From Rapidithrix thailandica (GTDB lineage: Bacteria > Bacteroidota > Bacteroidia > Cytophagales > Flammeovirgaceae), in NCBI RefSeq assembly GCF_039710355.1, contig NZ_JBDKWZ010000008.1, positions 62,001 to 126,000 on the forward strand: a stretch of 64,000 nucleotides of DNA, read 5' to 3'. Positions 8,680 to 17,644 of this stretch are shown here, piece by piece; the stretch's first letter is position 1; each line of letters starts with the position of its first letter. Below the pieces are notes generated by a model. That model did not search any database. It was not told the DNA's origin and was given only the letters and a program-made list of their open reading frames with translations. Made by a program: the position numbers and the translations under genes.

Positions 8680-10026
8680 TTAAGAACGAATGAATTCCAC
8701 TACCGCATCCCTGATTTTGGTGAATGTTTCGATGAGTAGGTCTTCCTCTTCTTCCAGAATTGTCACCCGGAAGCCTTGTAAATCGGAACAAAAGGACGAT
8801 ACGGGTACCACGCAAACTCCTTCGGTAGCTAAGAGTGAATAAACAAAGCGTTTATCCAAAGCCATATTTTCATCTGCCAACCAACTGTCCAGAAGTGCTT
8901 GAATTTCCGGATTGTCCGTACTGAGTTTTTGATGAGGTTGTAATACTCCCTTTTTGAAAATGATGGTATTGTAAAATGCTCCGTATGTTTCATTAAATGT
9001 CAATTCGGGAACAGCACCTAAAATTTCCGCAATCAGTTTGCTGCGTCTTCCGATGATTTCGTTTAATGCTTTTCTATAAATGGGAAACCTAGGGTCAGAC
9101 ATGATTTTGGGAATGGACAGTTGAGGCAGCTTCGTAGAGCAAACTTCAATCATTTTTGCATTGTCCAAGGTTGAGCATAATTTGTCAAACTCCGGGTCTT
9201 TGTTCCGGTTATAGTATTCCAGCCAGCCGCAGCGTGCACCGGGCCAGGGAAATTCTTTGGAAATGCCTTTCAAGGAAATGCCTGGCAAGTCGCCAACCAA
9301 AGTTGCCAACGGGTATGCCTTGGCTCCATTGTAAGTGATGTTCATATAGATTTCATCAAAGGCCAGGAAGAGGTCAAATTCCCGGGCGATTTCCACAATT
9401 TGTTGAAGAATTTCAAGCGGATACACCATTCCGGTAGGATTGTCCGGGTTGATGACCAGGATACCTACAATGTTTTCATTGTACTTGATTTTGAGATAAA
9501 GATCATCCAAGTCCGGGTACCAATTGTTTTCGGGATCCAACTTGTATGTGATAGGGTGGGTGTTGGCATGAGCGGCTTCTGCGGAGGAATGCGTGGAATA
9601 TGCCGGAGAAGGGCCGATAATCCGGGAAGTAGGTTCTATGTATTCATAGAGTTTTGAGATGGCATCACCCAAGCCGTTAAAAAAAGTGATATCTTCCCGG
9701 GTAATTTGGACCCCACCTAATTGGTTGTTGAGGCTGGCTAAGAAATCCCGGGTTTCAGGAACTCCTTTTGAATGACAATAACCAAAGGTATTATTGTCAT
9801 TGAGTAAGTCCGCAATAATTTCCTTCATCCAGGCAGGCATACTATTGTGTTTTTGGATGGGGTCTCCAATGTTTTCCCAATAAATCCTTTTGCCAAGCTT
9901 CTCAAGTTGTTCTGCTTTTTTTACAATTCCTCTGATTTCATAGGAAAGTTCCTTTGCGCCTTCTCGTAATAATCTTTGTCTCATCAGTTGTAATTTGGAT
10001 TTTGGTTGATTATGCAATCTGAGCAT
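8680..10026 (-). CDS. PLP-dependent class I/II aminotransferase
   Basis: A 448-residue fold-type I aminotransferase. The cofactor motifs are in order: NPDNPTG at 193-199, D224 in LAFDEIY (contacts the pyridine nitrogen), Schiff-base Lys257 in KGISKEFPWPG, and the phosphate/substrate Arg265 in GARCGW. It is longer than the 390-400 residue aspartate aminotransferases, mainly from an N-terminal extension before IYWENIGDP. Related proteins transfer amino groups from Ala or Asp to 2-oxoglutarate or pyruvate; the exact substrate cannot be read. It is monocistronic with a terminator-like hairpin downstream. Confidence 0.88.
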   Translation of the reverse strand: MLRLHNQPKSKLQLMRQRLLREGAKELSYEIRGIVKKAEQLEKLGKRIYWENIGDPIQKHNSMPAWMKEIIADLLNDNNTFGYCHSKGVPETRDFLASLNNQLGGVQITREDITFFNGLGDAISKLYEYIEPTSRIIGPSPAYSTHSSAEAAHANTHPITYKLDPENNWYPDLDDLYLKIKYNENIVGILVINPDNPTGMVYPLEILQQIVEIAREFDLFLAFDEIYMNITYNGAKAYPLATLVGDLPGISLKGISKEFPWPGARCGWLEYYNRNKDPEFDKLCSTLDNAKMIEVCSTKLPQLSIPKIMSDPRFPIYRKALNEIIGRRSKLIAEILGAVPELTFNETYGAFYNTIIFKKGVLQPHQKLSTDNPEIQALLDSWLADENMALDKRFVYSLLATEGVCVVPVSSFCSDLQGFRVTILEEEEDLLIETFTKIRDAVVEFIRS

Positions 10027-10112
10027 TGGTTTTTCAAATGTACCTTAAAGAAGGTGCTAATGCTCCCGGTGGTAGTGTGTTTGGAAAAAGTGTTGGTCAA
10101 GGTAAGAGGCAA

Positions 10113-10162
10113 AGTTAAAAAAAAAGCGTAAAGGAGCATGAGAGATCCGCTCCTTTACGCTT
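10113..10162 (-). terminator. Rho-independent terminator after hsp20
   Basis: AAGCGTAAAGGAGC at 10124-10137 pairs with GCTCCTTTACGCTT at 10149-10162. On the minus strand the stem is followed by a long T-run, fitting termination of the small heat shock gene. Confidence 0.85.
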
Positions 10163-10204
10163 GGGTGAATAGCTTATAATCAATCGCTTACTAAGTAGGT
10201 GCGA

Positions 10205-10636
10205 TTAGTCGATTCGGATAGATTTGGGTTTTACTTCTTCAGGCTTAGGAATGCTAAGTCTTAAGATTCCCTGTTCGTACTTGGCTTCGATTTTATTGCC
10301 ATCAATATGCTCTGGTAAAGAGAAAGATCTTTTGAAGCGGTTAAAATTGAATTCTTTTCGCTTGTATTTTGTGTCCTCGCCTTTTGTTTCAATGTTTTTC
10401 TCTACCGAAATGCTTAGTAAGTTTTGTTCCAGGTTGATATGGAAATCTTCTTTGTTTAAGCCAGGAGCGGCCAGTTCCAATGTGTATCCCTCCTGATTTT
10501 CAGTGATGTTGACCGAAGGGGTGGTCGCTTGATGATCCTGACCGAATTTGAAGTCTATATCATTGATAAAACCTTCCAATACATTTGAAAAAGATGGAAA
10601 GGAATGGCTGGGTGTTCTTTTCACTAATGTCATCAT
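10205..10636 (-). CDS. Hsp20/alpha-crystallin family small heat shock protein
   Basis: A 143-residue cytoplasmic holdase chaperone that binds unfolding proteins and hands them to ATP-dependent chaperones. The alpha-crystallin domain spans about 38-130, with the A-x-x-x-n-G-v-L signature visible as YEQGILRLSIPKPE and the typical LAAPGLNKEDFHINLEQNLL strand pattern. The length is normal. Two ATG codons (10636 and 10633) are possible starts. It is monocistronic and ends in a strong terminator. No CIRCE-like element was found upstream. Confidence 0.93.
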   Translation of the reverse strand: MMTLVKRTPSHSFPSFSNVLEGFINDIDFKFGQDHQATTPSVNITENQEGYTLELAAPGLNKEDFHINLEQNLLSISVEKNIETKGEDTKYKRKEFNFNRFKRSFSLPEHIDGNKIEAKYEQGILRLSIPKPEEVKPKSIRID

Positions 10637-10870
10637 AGCTTTTTAATAAATTTTAGTTTTTAATTCGGTTTTCGAAGAGGGATTCTTCAATTCACATACC
10701 AAGACGAAAAAATTGGAATTTTATGGAAATAGCCTCTTAGTGATCGGACAATATGTCTTAGTTAGTCTAAAATATGGAGTTTTTTTAGTGTCATAATGTC
10801 TGTGTTGGGCTTGCGAGGATATGAAAGGCTGTGCTGTCAAGCGAAGTAAATGAGCAGAAGAAGGCCAAAT

Positions 10871-10905
10871 AAAAAAAAGCTGGTTCTAACCAGATCCAGC
10901 TTTTT
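10871..10905 (-). terminator. Rho-independent terminator after T9SS cargo gene
   Basis: AAAAAGCTGG (10874-10883) and CCAGCTTTTT (10896-10905) form the stem. On the minus strand it runs into a T-rich tail, 23 bases after the stop at 10928. Confidence 0.85.
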
Positions 10906-10927
10906 CATACATCCTAATTAAGTAAAC

Positions 10928-12028
10928 TTACTCAAATATGAGTTTCTTAGTGACGACTCTCGAGGCACTTTTAAAGGTGATAAAGTAAATGCCACTTCCA
11001 AATGTTGAGAGGTCAATGGTTTTCTTGATATATGTACGGCTTGGCAAGTTGGGTTGGAGTATGGAATGTCCAAGTACATTTCTGATAGAAAGCTCTCCGG
11101 TAGCATCATGGTTGGGAACTTCCAAGGTGAAAACCCCGGTGCGTGTCGGGTTGGGGTAGATCATTAATTCCGAACCTGTATTTTGACGCATTTCTAAAGA
11201 GATTACTTTCGAATAGGTAAACTTGCCATCAAAGTCGGTTTGTTTCAGTCTGAAATAAAGGAGTACCCGGGCAATGGGGGGTGTCTGGTATGTGTAGTTT
11301 TGAACGGTAGTGCTATTTCCTACTCCAGGTACCTCTGCTAAGGAATGGAAAGAGGCGCCATTCATAGAATATTCTATAGTAAAATAATCGTTGTTTTCTT
11401 CCGAAGCGGTTGCCCATTCAAAAAGGATGACTTGTCCTGTATAATGGGCTGTAAAAGAGAGTAAATCGATCGGCAAGGTTTCATCTTGTCCATTCTCGGT
11501 GTAACCTGTTGGACCTTCTATTCCATCTCCTATACAGTAGTCATTACATGGGTGAGTTCCTCCATTGAGAATATTATTTCCGCAAATTTTTATCTTATCC
11601 CCGGTATTCCCTCCGGGAGCAGTTAAGCGACCTCCCTCTTCTATTACTAATACATAACCACAACCACTTTGCTTGCCAATATCCAAATGGCCGTCTACAC
11701 TTAATTCTCCTCCGTTTTTAATTACAACATCACCTTTCAGTGTAATATTGGCACTGATTTCCAAAAAACCTTCTACTACGATTTTGTCGCCAGTCCAAGT
11801 ATCGTTGTTGTCGTCAAAAACTAAAATCACATCACTGGGAACGATCACAGTGGAAGAACTTGAAACCACACCGCCTTCGTCACAACTCAGTGAGTTGTCC
11901 CAATATATGGTACCGCTTCCGCTGATGGTACAAGTTTGTGCAAAAGCATGTTGTGAGGCAAATAGCAGGCATACCAGGCATACACCTATGCCTGAGAGTA
12001 TTCTCTTATTACAATTTTTCAGGAGCAT
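10928..12028 (-). CDS. Secreted protein with T9SS type A sorting domain
   Basis: A 366-residue type IX secretion cargo. It has a signal peptide (hydrophobic GIGVCLVCLLFASQHAFA, cleavage near AFA-Q). A beta-rich region follows with repeated short strands (EISANITLKGDVVIKNGGEL, then LSVDGHLDIG), resembling a small right-handed repeat. A fibronectin-like stretch contains LLSFTAHYTGQVILFEWATASEENN. The C-terminal sorting domain occupies about 285-366 (MIYPNPTRTGVFTLE to GIYFITFKSASRVVTKKLIFE). It is translocated across the outer membrane and usually anchored there after removal of the sorting domain. The ligand is unknown. Confidence 0.85.
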   Translation of the reverse strand: MLLKNCNKRILSGIGVCLVCLLFASQHAFAQTCTISGSGTIYWDNSLSCDEGGVVSSSSTVIVPSDVILVFDDNNDTWTGDKIVVEGFLEISANITLKGDVVIKNGGELSVDGHLDIGKQSGCGYVLVIEEGGRLTAPGGNTGDKIKICGNNILNGGTHPCNDYCIGDGIEGPTGYTENGQDETLPIDLLSFTAHYTGQVILFEWATASEENNDYFTIEYSMNGASFHSLAEVPGVGNSTTVQNYTYQTPPIARVLLYFRLKQTDFDGKFTYSKVISLEMRQNTGSELMIYPNPTRTGVFTLEVPNHDATGELSIRNVLGHSILQPNLPSRTYIKKTIDLSTFGSGIYFITFKSASRVVTKKLIFE

Positions 12029-12359
12029 GTTTACTTAACAGTTAATTAGTTAATTGTTTGATTTTAGGAGTTTGAGGGAAAACGTGTAAGCTTATTCATG
12101 TGTAAACCCTCAATATTTTACTATTCGGTAGTTTAACTATTATATATTACGTTTAAATTGCTTTTGTATTATTCGTAGATCGTTCGAAAAGGTAAGAGAA
12201 TACAGATGATTCTTTTGAAGAAAGTCAGTTTTCTTGCTAAGTATTTGATAAATAGTATGTTGTGTTGATTTTTTCTTTGGCAACATTACATACTATTTAT
12301 TGGGTATGTTTTGGGTTGGATGTGCCACTTATATGATTTTTTAATGAAAAGCTTGGGGC
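12029..12359. other. Intergenic 331-bp region with inverted repeat
   Basis: It holds the promoter region of the T9SS cargo gene and the 3' side of the small gene ending at 12360. No coding potential was seen. The notable structure is the 20-bp imperfect inverted repeat at 12248-12300. Confidence 0.35.
12248..12300 (-). terminator. Inverted repeat, probable transcription end
   Basis: Arms 12248-12267 and 12281-12300 match at 18 of 20 positions, the outer 13 perfectly (ATAAATAGTATGT / ACATACTATTTAT), around a 13-base T-rich loop. It lies 60 bases beyond the stop of the minus-strand gene at 12360. No T-tract follows the stem. Confidence 0.45.
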
Positions 12360-12671
12360 TTAAGAATGTTTGGAAGGCGGTTGCGGGTTGGGTTGTAAAA
12401 TTTCTTCGGCTTCACTAATATCTATTTCTTCGAGGATTTTTTCAAATAGCTCTTCATTCATTGTCACTGCAAAGCGGTCCAAGCGGAAGTATTGATAGGG
12501 AAAAAGATCATCGTTATTGATCTCTTCTAACTTACAACCGTAAATTCCTTTTTGGGCATTTAATTTGGTGATTTCCACAATATGATAAGTCTTGCCCTCT
12601 TTGATCCAACGAGACAAGGGGACTTCATTCGGACGGTTTTTATCATTGATACAAACGACTTCTATATTCAT
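12360..12671 (-). CDS. Hypothetical protein, 103 residues
   Basis: A small soluble acidic protein (MNIEVVCINDKNRPNEVPLS). A central strand-rich part contains GKTYHIVEITKLN and YQYFRLDRFA, and the tail is acidic then proline-rich (EILEEIDISEAEEILQP). The ATG at 12671 is preferred to a TTG at 12683. I recognise no named family. It is divergent from crcB with a 90 bp gap, so the two may share a promoter region. Confidence 0.6.
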   Translation of the reverse strand: MNIEVVCINDKNRPNEVPLSRWIKEGKTYHIVEITKLNAQKGIYGCKLEEINNDDLFPYQYFRLDRFAVTMNEELFEKILEEIDISEAEEILQPNPQPPSKHS

Positions 12672-12761
12672 AGTCCTGTTCAATACTTACCTTTGTAAAG
12701 TTAGGTAATTTTAGCAATGGAATACAGTGTTTGCTGTGTTAAAATCAATTAGATCCTATTC

Positions 12762-13136
12762 ATGACAAAGCTATTTGTAATTTTTTTAGGTGGGGGGCTG
12801 GGAAGTATGTTTCGTTATTTGGTGAGTAAGTTGATCAATGAACAATTCGTATGGGGGTTTCCATTAGGAACATTTACCGTAAATGTATTGGGCTGTTTTT
12901 TTATCGGTTTGATTCTGGCATCCTTGGAAAAATACGAAAGCCTTGAAGCAGAGTGGGGTTTGATGTTGGCTACGGGCTTTTGCGGGGGATTTACTACCTT
13001 TTCTACCTTTGCACTCGAAAATAACACCTTATTGCAACAAAAGGCTTACGGGCTTTTCGTGGCATATGTCTTGGCAAGTCTGATACTTGGAGTTGTATCT
13101 GTTTTTTTTGGGTTTTGGCTTATTAAGAAAATTTAA
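12762..13136 (+). CDS. crcB: Fluoride channel CrcB/Fluc
   Basis: A 124-residue inner-membrane protein with four hydrophobic segments that forms a dual-topology dimer exporting fluoride. Diagnostic motifs are GGGLGSMFRY near residue 10, GTFTVNVLGCFFIG near 37-50 (the conserved polar-track Asn) and TGFCGGFTTFSTFALE near 71-86 (the Phe box and central sodium-site region). Its length is typical. No fluoride riboswitch is visible in the 90 bases upstream, so control by fluoride through RNA is not supported here. Confidence 0.93.
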   Translation: MTKLFVIFLGGGLGSMFRYLVSKLINEQFVWGFPLGTFTVNVLGCFFIGLILASLEKYESLEAEWGLMLATGFCGGFTTFSTFALENNTLLQQKAYGLFVAYVLASLILGVVSVFFGFWLIKKI

Positions 13137-13306
13137 TTTTTAGAAATGACTATTTCCATAATGATTCCCCAACCCGGATGAATTTTCACCGTACCTTTAA
13201 AAAGTTTATCTTATGATAGGTGCTTTATATTTAGTAATGAACAGAAAATTCAATTCCTAATACTGTTGATTTACTAGGATATCTTTGTTGATTGAATACT
13301 AGTCTT

Positions 13307-15100
13307 ATGAAAAATATCTATTGTCTCAGTTTTTTACTTTGTGTATTGACTTCCGGTGTGGTACAAGCCCAACAGCCTAAATGGGTTGATTATTACAAGC
13401 GGCAGTCCATGTTCCCCGAGTCAAACTACTTAATAGGGTTTTATTCGGAATCCGATTTATATAATGTAGGTCAGGAAGACTACGAACGTATGACTGGCTT
13501 GGCAAAAAAACAATTGATAGAGGCAATCCAGGTAAACATTAAAAGTGTTTCGCAAATGCAAATTGCCAGTCATAACAGTAAAGTGGATGAATACTTTAAG
13601 CAAACCAATGTATCATTGGCCCGGGCAAAAATCGTAGGCTTAAAAACCGAACAATATTATAATAAGAAAAGAAAAGAGGGATATGCTTTGGTGTATGCCC
13701 GGAAGGCGGACTTAATGAAGTTTTACCGGGAGCACTTGGACAAACAACTTCAGGAATTGCAAAATAAAGTCAGTGAAGGTAACCGTTTCAAAGCCTCCGG
13801 AGATAAGCGCAATGCCCTCACTTCCTTTTTTGAATGTACTCCCATTTTAAAAGAAATTGAAGAGGCGCAATCCATACTTTTGGCATTGGGTGTAGTTACT
13901 GAGTTGCATATTGATGAGGTGAATCGATTGAAAACGCTCCGGAAAGAGGGAATTACCGCTTTGCAACAAAGTGATTTGACCATGGATGAAGCGGCTTACT
14001 TTGTGTCTTACGGGCTGAAATTGCAATTGGAAGAAGAAGGTTTGGTAATGAACTTGGAATTACCGCTTTATCAGAATACCGGCTTGACCAGTGAATTTTC
14101 CCAACGGTTTAAAGAGGTATTATCAGCCAATATGGTCAAAGTAGGTAATTATAAAGTTGGCCGTAACCATGAAACTAATTCTCCAAACTTGAAAGTATCC
14201 GGGTCTTTTTGGGAAGACGGACAGAGTATCAAACTCATTACACAAGTAATCGATGCGAAAGAAGAAGTAGCCATTGCCAGTGTGGAGACCTTTTTACCTA
14301 AAACCTGGTTTCAAAGTCAAGGGGTGGCCTATTTGCCGGAAAGGGTAAAGCGTTTACAAACGTTGGAGTTACTCCAACTAAAGGCGTTGAACCCAACGGT
14401 GCAGGCAAAAGTGGCTCAAGTGCCTGTAAGCGCTTTGGAGGTTCAACTGATGAATGCTCAAGGATTGGAGCAGAGGCTTGAAAGTATCCCGGTAAAATTT
14501 TCTTTTGCGAATGAGGAACAAGCCCATAAGACGTTTGCCTCTGACAAACAGGGAAAAGTGGATGCATACCTGGATAAAATCATGTCAGGGAAAAAAGTAC
14601 AAATCGTCTTTGCGGAATTTGACCTCGAGCAATATCTGGATTTGGAAGGGGTCAGTGAGAACTTCAAGCAATGGGTGGAGGAAAAACGGGCACATTTGCC
14701 GAAAGCAAAATTTATTTTACAGGTTGCCAACCTATCCGTATATGTAAAAGCCATGGAATCCAATTTGAACAAACCCGTTGGGATTTTACATATCGAACCC
14801 CGGTTAAAAGAAGCTTTGGCCAACAGGTCATTTGTATTTACCAATGATATTTCCCAAGCCGATTTGGCGATTGATATTCAAGCGAATGCGCGCTCCGGTT
14901 CTTCGTATTCAGGTATCTATTTTTCATTTGCCGATGCCAATGTAACCGTTACTGACCTGAACTCAGGAGATGAATTATATAAGGAGGCTTTTTCCAATGT
15001 GAAAGGAGGCGGAAATAATTTCCGGCAAGCCGGAATCAAAGCCCTTCAGGCAATTGGCGAAAAAATTAGCAAGAATATTCTTACCATTTTAGAAAAATAA
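13307..15100 (+). CDS. LPP20-domain secreted protein
   Basis: A 597-residue periplasmic or surface protein. The signal peptide ends near VVQAQQPKW and has no lipobox Cys. Residues about 25-150 resemble the LPP20 (FlgP-like) domain: PKWVDYYKRQSMFPESNYLIG at the start, a run of alternating A/K-rich helix, then KEGYALVYARKADL. The remainder is long and uncharacterised. ATG 13307 begins the signal peptide; a TTG at 13292 is a weaker choice. It is followed 98 bases later by a CsgG-like gene in the same direction. LPP20 and CsgG/FlgT-type proteins act together at the outer membrane in other bacteria, so a shared envelope role is likely. Confidence 0.65.
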   Translation: MKNIYCLSFLLCVLTSGVVQAQQPKWVDYYKRQSMFPESNYLIGFYSESDLYNVGQEDYERMTGLAKKQLIEAIQVNIKSVSQMQIASHNSKVDEYFKQTNVSLARAKIVGLKTEQYYNKKRKEGYALVYARKADLMKFYREHLDKQLQELQNKVSEGNRFKASGDKRNALTSFFECTPILKEIEEAQSILLALGVVTELHIDEVNRLKTLRKEGITALQQSDLTMDEAAYFVSYGLKLQLEEEGLVMNLELPLYQNTGLTSEFSQRFKEVLSANMVKVGNYKVGRNHETNSPNLKVSGSFWEDGQSIKLITQVIDAKEEVAIASVETFLPKTWFQSQGVAYLPERVKRLQTLELLQLKALNPTVQAKVAQVPVSALEVQLMNAQGLEQRLESIPVKFSFANEEQAHKTFASDKQGKVDAYLDKIMSGKKVQIVFAEFDLEQYLDLEGVSENFKQWVEEKRAHLPKAKFILQVANLSVYVKAMESNLNKPVGILHIEPRLKEALANRSFVFTNDISQADLAIDIQANARSGSSYSGIYFSFADANVTVTDLNSGDELYKEAFSNVKGGGNNFRQAGIKALQAIGEKISKNILTILEK

Positions 15101-15124
15101 TAAGCCGTTTTACGGTGACATTTT

Positions 15125-15161
15125 CGGGGATGGGTCATAAAAGGTAAATCCCCGGTTTTAT
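15125..15161 (+). terminator. Hairpin between LPP20 and CsgG genes
   Basis: CGGGGAT (15125-15131) pairs with ATCCCCG (15148-15154) and is followed by GTTTTATT. It could be a partial terminator that lowers readthrough into the CsgG gene. Confidence 0.5.
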
Positions 15162-15198
15162 TAAATTCATCATAACTACTAAATAACAAGCTTTAAAA

Positions 15199-16122
15199 AT
15201 GAAAACACACTCAATTACTACTACATTTATTGCTGCGTTTTTGTTACTCACCGGTATTTCTTCCCTTTTTGCCCAAGAAAAACAAATTAAGAAAAGAATA
15301 GCGGTATTTGTGTTTGATGACAAAACCGATAAAAGTTATCGCTGGTGGAATAATAAAGGAGTAGGACGGGGTATGAGTGATATGCTGACTACCGAACTGG
15401 TGAAATCGGGAAATTACCGGGTGATTGAACGGCAAGAGTTGGAAAGTATCATGACTGAGCAAAAGCTTGGACTGTCGGGAGCAGTAACCCCGGAAAGTGC
15501 TGCTAAAATCGGAAAGCTACTAGGTGTGGAACTGGCCGTAGTAGGATCCGTATCAGAGTTCGGTTATAAAGATGATACCAAAGGCGGGCGTATCAAAGGG
15601 ATTGGTTTGGGTATCAAAAACCAAGCTGCTACCGTTGGGATTGATGTACGGATGGTCAATACCTCTACCGGTGAAATCCTGACTGCCGAAAACATACGAA
15701 GGCAAAAATCTTCGAAAGGGATAAAATTTAATTCCGCCAAGCTTTCCTTCAAAGACGAAAAAAGTTTTGACGAATCCTTAGTGGGAAAAGCGGCCCGGGA
15801 AGCCGTAGAAGACATTGTGAAGGTTATTGATAAGAGAGCCCCTGATATTGCTTGGGAAGCTAAAGTCATTATGGAAAAAGCCGGTGCCATTTACATTAAT
15901 GCAGGAGCAAATGACGGTGTGAAAGCCGGGGATGTATTTGTGATTTATAAAAAAGGAGACGATTTGGTCGATCCGGATACAGGCTTGTCATTAGGAAGTG
16001 TGGATAGCAAAATTGGCGAGGTAAAGGTGGTTAATCCTAATATTGGAGAGGGAAAAGCCTCTCAGTGTACCGTAGTCTCCGGGAAGGGGTTTAGCAAAGG
16101 CGATTTTGTCAGAGAAAATTAA
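15199..16122 (+). CDS. CsgG/HfaB-like protein with FlgT_C-like C-terminus
   Basis: A 307-residue exported protein with a signal peptide (cleavage near LFAQEKQ) but no lipobox Cys, unlike classical CsgG. Residues 30-215 carry the CsgG core: RIAVFVFDDKTDK, GMSDMLTTELVKSGNYRVIERQELESIM, and ELAVVGSVSEFGY. Residues about 225-307 look like the FlgT C-terminal barrel (INAGANDGVKAGDVFVIYKKGDDLVDP). CsgG proteins form outer-membrane pores; FlgT_C domains occur in flagellar H-ring proteins of Vibrio. No curli genes and no flagellar genes are present, so a different envelope role is likely. It is paired with the LPP20-domain gene upstream. Confidence 0.75.
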   Translation: MKTHSITTTFIAAFLLLTGISSLFAQEKQIKKRIAVFVFDDKTDKSYRWWNNKGVGRGMSDMLTTELVKSGNYRVIERQELESIMTEQKLGLSGAVTPESAAKIGKLLGVELAVVGSVSEFGYKDDTKGGRIKGIGLGIKNQAATVGIDVRMVNTSTGEILTAENIRRQKSSKGIKFNSAKLSFKDEKSFDESLVGKAAREAVEDIVKVIDKRAPDIAWEAKVIMEKAGAIYINAGANDGVKAGDVFVIYKKGDDLVDPDTGLSLGSVDSKIGEVKVVNPNIGEGKASQCTVVSGKGFSKGDFVREN

Positions 16123-16149
16123 TATTTACCAATTATGTAACAGGTGGGG

Positions 16150-16184
16150 CCCTCTAGCTTTTTTGGCTGGGGGCTTTTCTTTTT
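16150..16184 (+). terminator. Terminator after CsgG-like gene
   Basis: CCTCTAGC and GCTGGGGG (16166-16173) pair with G-U wobbles, followed by CTTTTCTTTTT. Confidence 0.5.
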
Positions 16185-16314
16185 GGGAGAGTGGAGATTA
16201 GGCAATGGGATATATTTCAGCTATTTTTGCAGGGGGATTTACAGGTTTTGCTTGCAAAATAGTGATGCCTGAAAAAGCTATTTAAATGATCGAACTAAGA
16301 AGCATAAGAATAAG

Positions 16315-17508
16315 ATGAAAAGAGTAGTCGTCGGGATGTCTGGAGGGGTGGATTCCAGTGTAGCGGCCTATTTGCTCAAAGAGCAAGGGTATGAAGTGAT
16401 TGGTTTGTTTATGAAAAACTGGCACGATGAGTCAGTGACTATCAAAAACGAATGTCCTTGGTTGGAGGATAGCAACGATGCTTTGATTGTTGCAGAACAG
16501 CTGGGAATTCCATTTCAAACCATCGATTTGAGTAAGGAGTACAAAGAGCGGATTGTGGATTATATGTTTGAAGAATACCAACAAGGCCGCACGCCCAACC
16601 CGGATGTATTGTGTAACCGGGAAGTGAAATTCGACCTGTTTTTGAAAGCGGCATTAAAACTAAAAGCAGATTTTGTTGCCACTGGGCATTACTGCCGGAA
16701 AGCTACGATCCAAGAAGGTGCTCAATCGGTATATCGCTTGTTGGCGGGTGTGGATAATAACAAAGACCAGAGCTATTTTCTTTGCCAACTGAATCAAGAG
16801 CAGTTGGCCAAAGCACTTTTTCCCATAGGAGAGCTGACAAAGCCTCAAGTACGGGAAATTGCAGAGAAAATAGGCTTGGAAAATGCCGGCAAGAAAGATT
16901 CTCAAGGGCTTTGCTTTATCGGTAAAGTAAAGTTGCCGGACTTTTTGCAACAGCAACTACAACCTAAAAAAGGAAAGATAGTAGAGTTGCCTAAAGAAGC
17001 CACAATGTTTGAGCGGTCTCTACCTTCCAAAAAGGAAGAATATTCCTTAGAGGAGTTAGATACGATTACCGCTCCTTATGAGTTTGCCGCTACGGAAGGA
17101 GATGTAGTAGGAGAACATCCCGGAGCACATTATTTTACCATCGGTCAACGCAAAGGCTTGAATGTAGGTGGGAAAAAAGAACCTCTGTTTGTCATCGCTA
17201 CAGACACTCAGGAAAATGTAATTTATACCGGACAGGGCGATCAACACCCGGGGTTATATCGCAATGGTCTTTTTATCAAGAAGGAGGATGTCCATTGGGT
17301 ACGCAAAGACTTGTCTCTGGCAATAGGAGAACACCGGCCCGTTCAGTTGAGAATACGTTACCGGCAAGCTCTGGAACCCGGTACGATTTACCAGGAAGAA
17401 AACGGCCTGTATGTGATTTTTGATCAACCTCAAAGAGGGGTAGCAGCCGGGCAGTTTGCGGCTTGGTACGAAGGAGATGAGCTGTTGGGGTCAGGAGTGA
17501 TTGCATAA
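16315..17508 (+). CDS. mnmA: tRNA-specific 2-thiouridylase MnmA
   Basis: A 397-residue cytoplasmic enzyme that adds sulfur to U34 of tRNA-Lys, tRNA-Glu and tRNA-Gln. Visible features are the PP-loop SGGVDSS at 9-15, the catalytic Cys100 in NPDVLCNREVKF and the second catalytic Cys200 in DSQGLCFIG. The central barrel contains HYFTIGQRKGLNVGG. An insertion around CPWLEDSNDA (47-56) is not in the E. coli protein as I remember it, but is common in Bacteroidota homologues. It is monocistronic and convergent with a reductase-like gene. Confidence 0.96.
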   Translation: MKRVVVGMSGGVDSSVAAYLLKEQGYEVIGLFMKNWHDESVTIKNECPWLEDSNDALIVAEQLGIPFQTIDLSKEYKERIVDYMFEEYQQGRTPNPDVLCNREVKFDLFLKAALKLKADFVATGHYCRKATIQEGAQSVYRLLAGVDNNKDQSYFLCQLNQEQLAKALFPIGELTKPQVREIAEKIGLENAGKKDSQGLCFIGKVKLPDFLQQQLQPKKGKIVELPKEATMFERSLPSKKEEYSLEELDTITAPYEFAATEGDVVGEHPGAHYFTIGQRKGLNVGGKKEPLFVIATDTQENVIYTGQGDQHPGLYRNGLFIKKEDVHWVRKDLSLAIGEHRPVQLRIRYRQALEPGTIYQEENGLYVIFDQPQRGVAAGQFAAWYEGDELLGSGVIA

Positions 17509-17549
17509 TGACTGGATAAATTCGAAAGAAGACGATTATACATACAAAA

Positions 17550-17582
17550 GGCGGAAAGCATTTTTTACAAATCCTTTCCGCC
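17550..17582. terminator. Hairpin between convergent genes
   Basis: GGCGGAAAG (17550-17558) and CTTTCCGCC (17574-17582) form a perfect 9-bp stem, flanked on the left by AAAA that gives a short T-run on the minus strand. Confidence 0.65.
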
Positions 17583-17644
17583 TCTCCGTACTAATCAGCC
17601 CCTATTAATCACATGGCTTTAGCCGGAAACTCCCTGAAAAACAG

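Noticed and set aside
12684..12761. Fluoride riboswitch upstream of crcB
   Set aside because: The conserved fluoride riboswitch core could not be found in the short leader.
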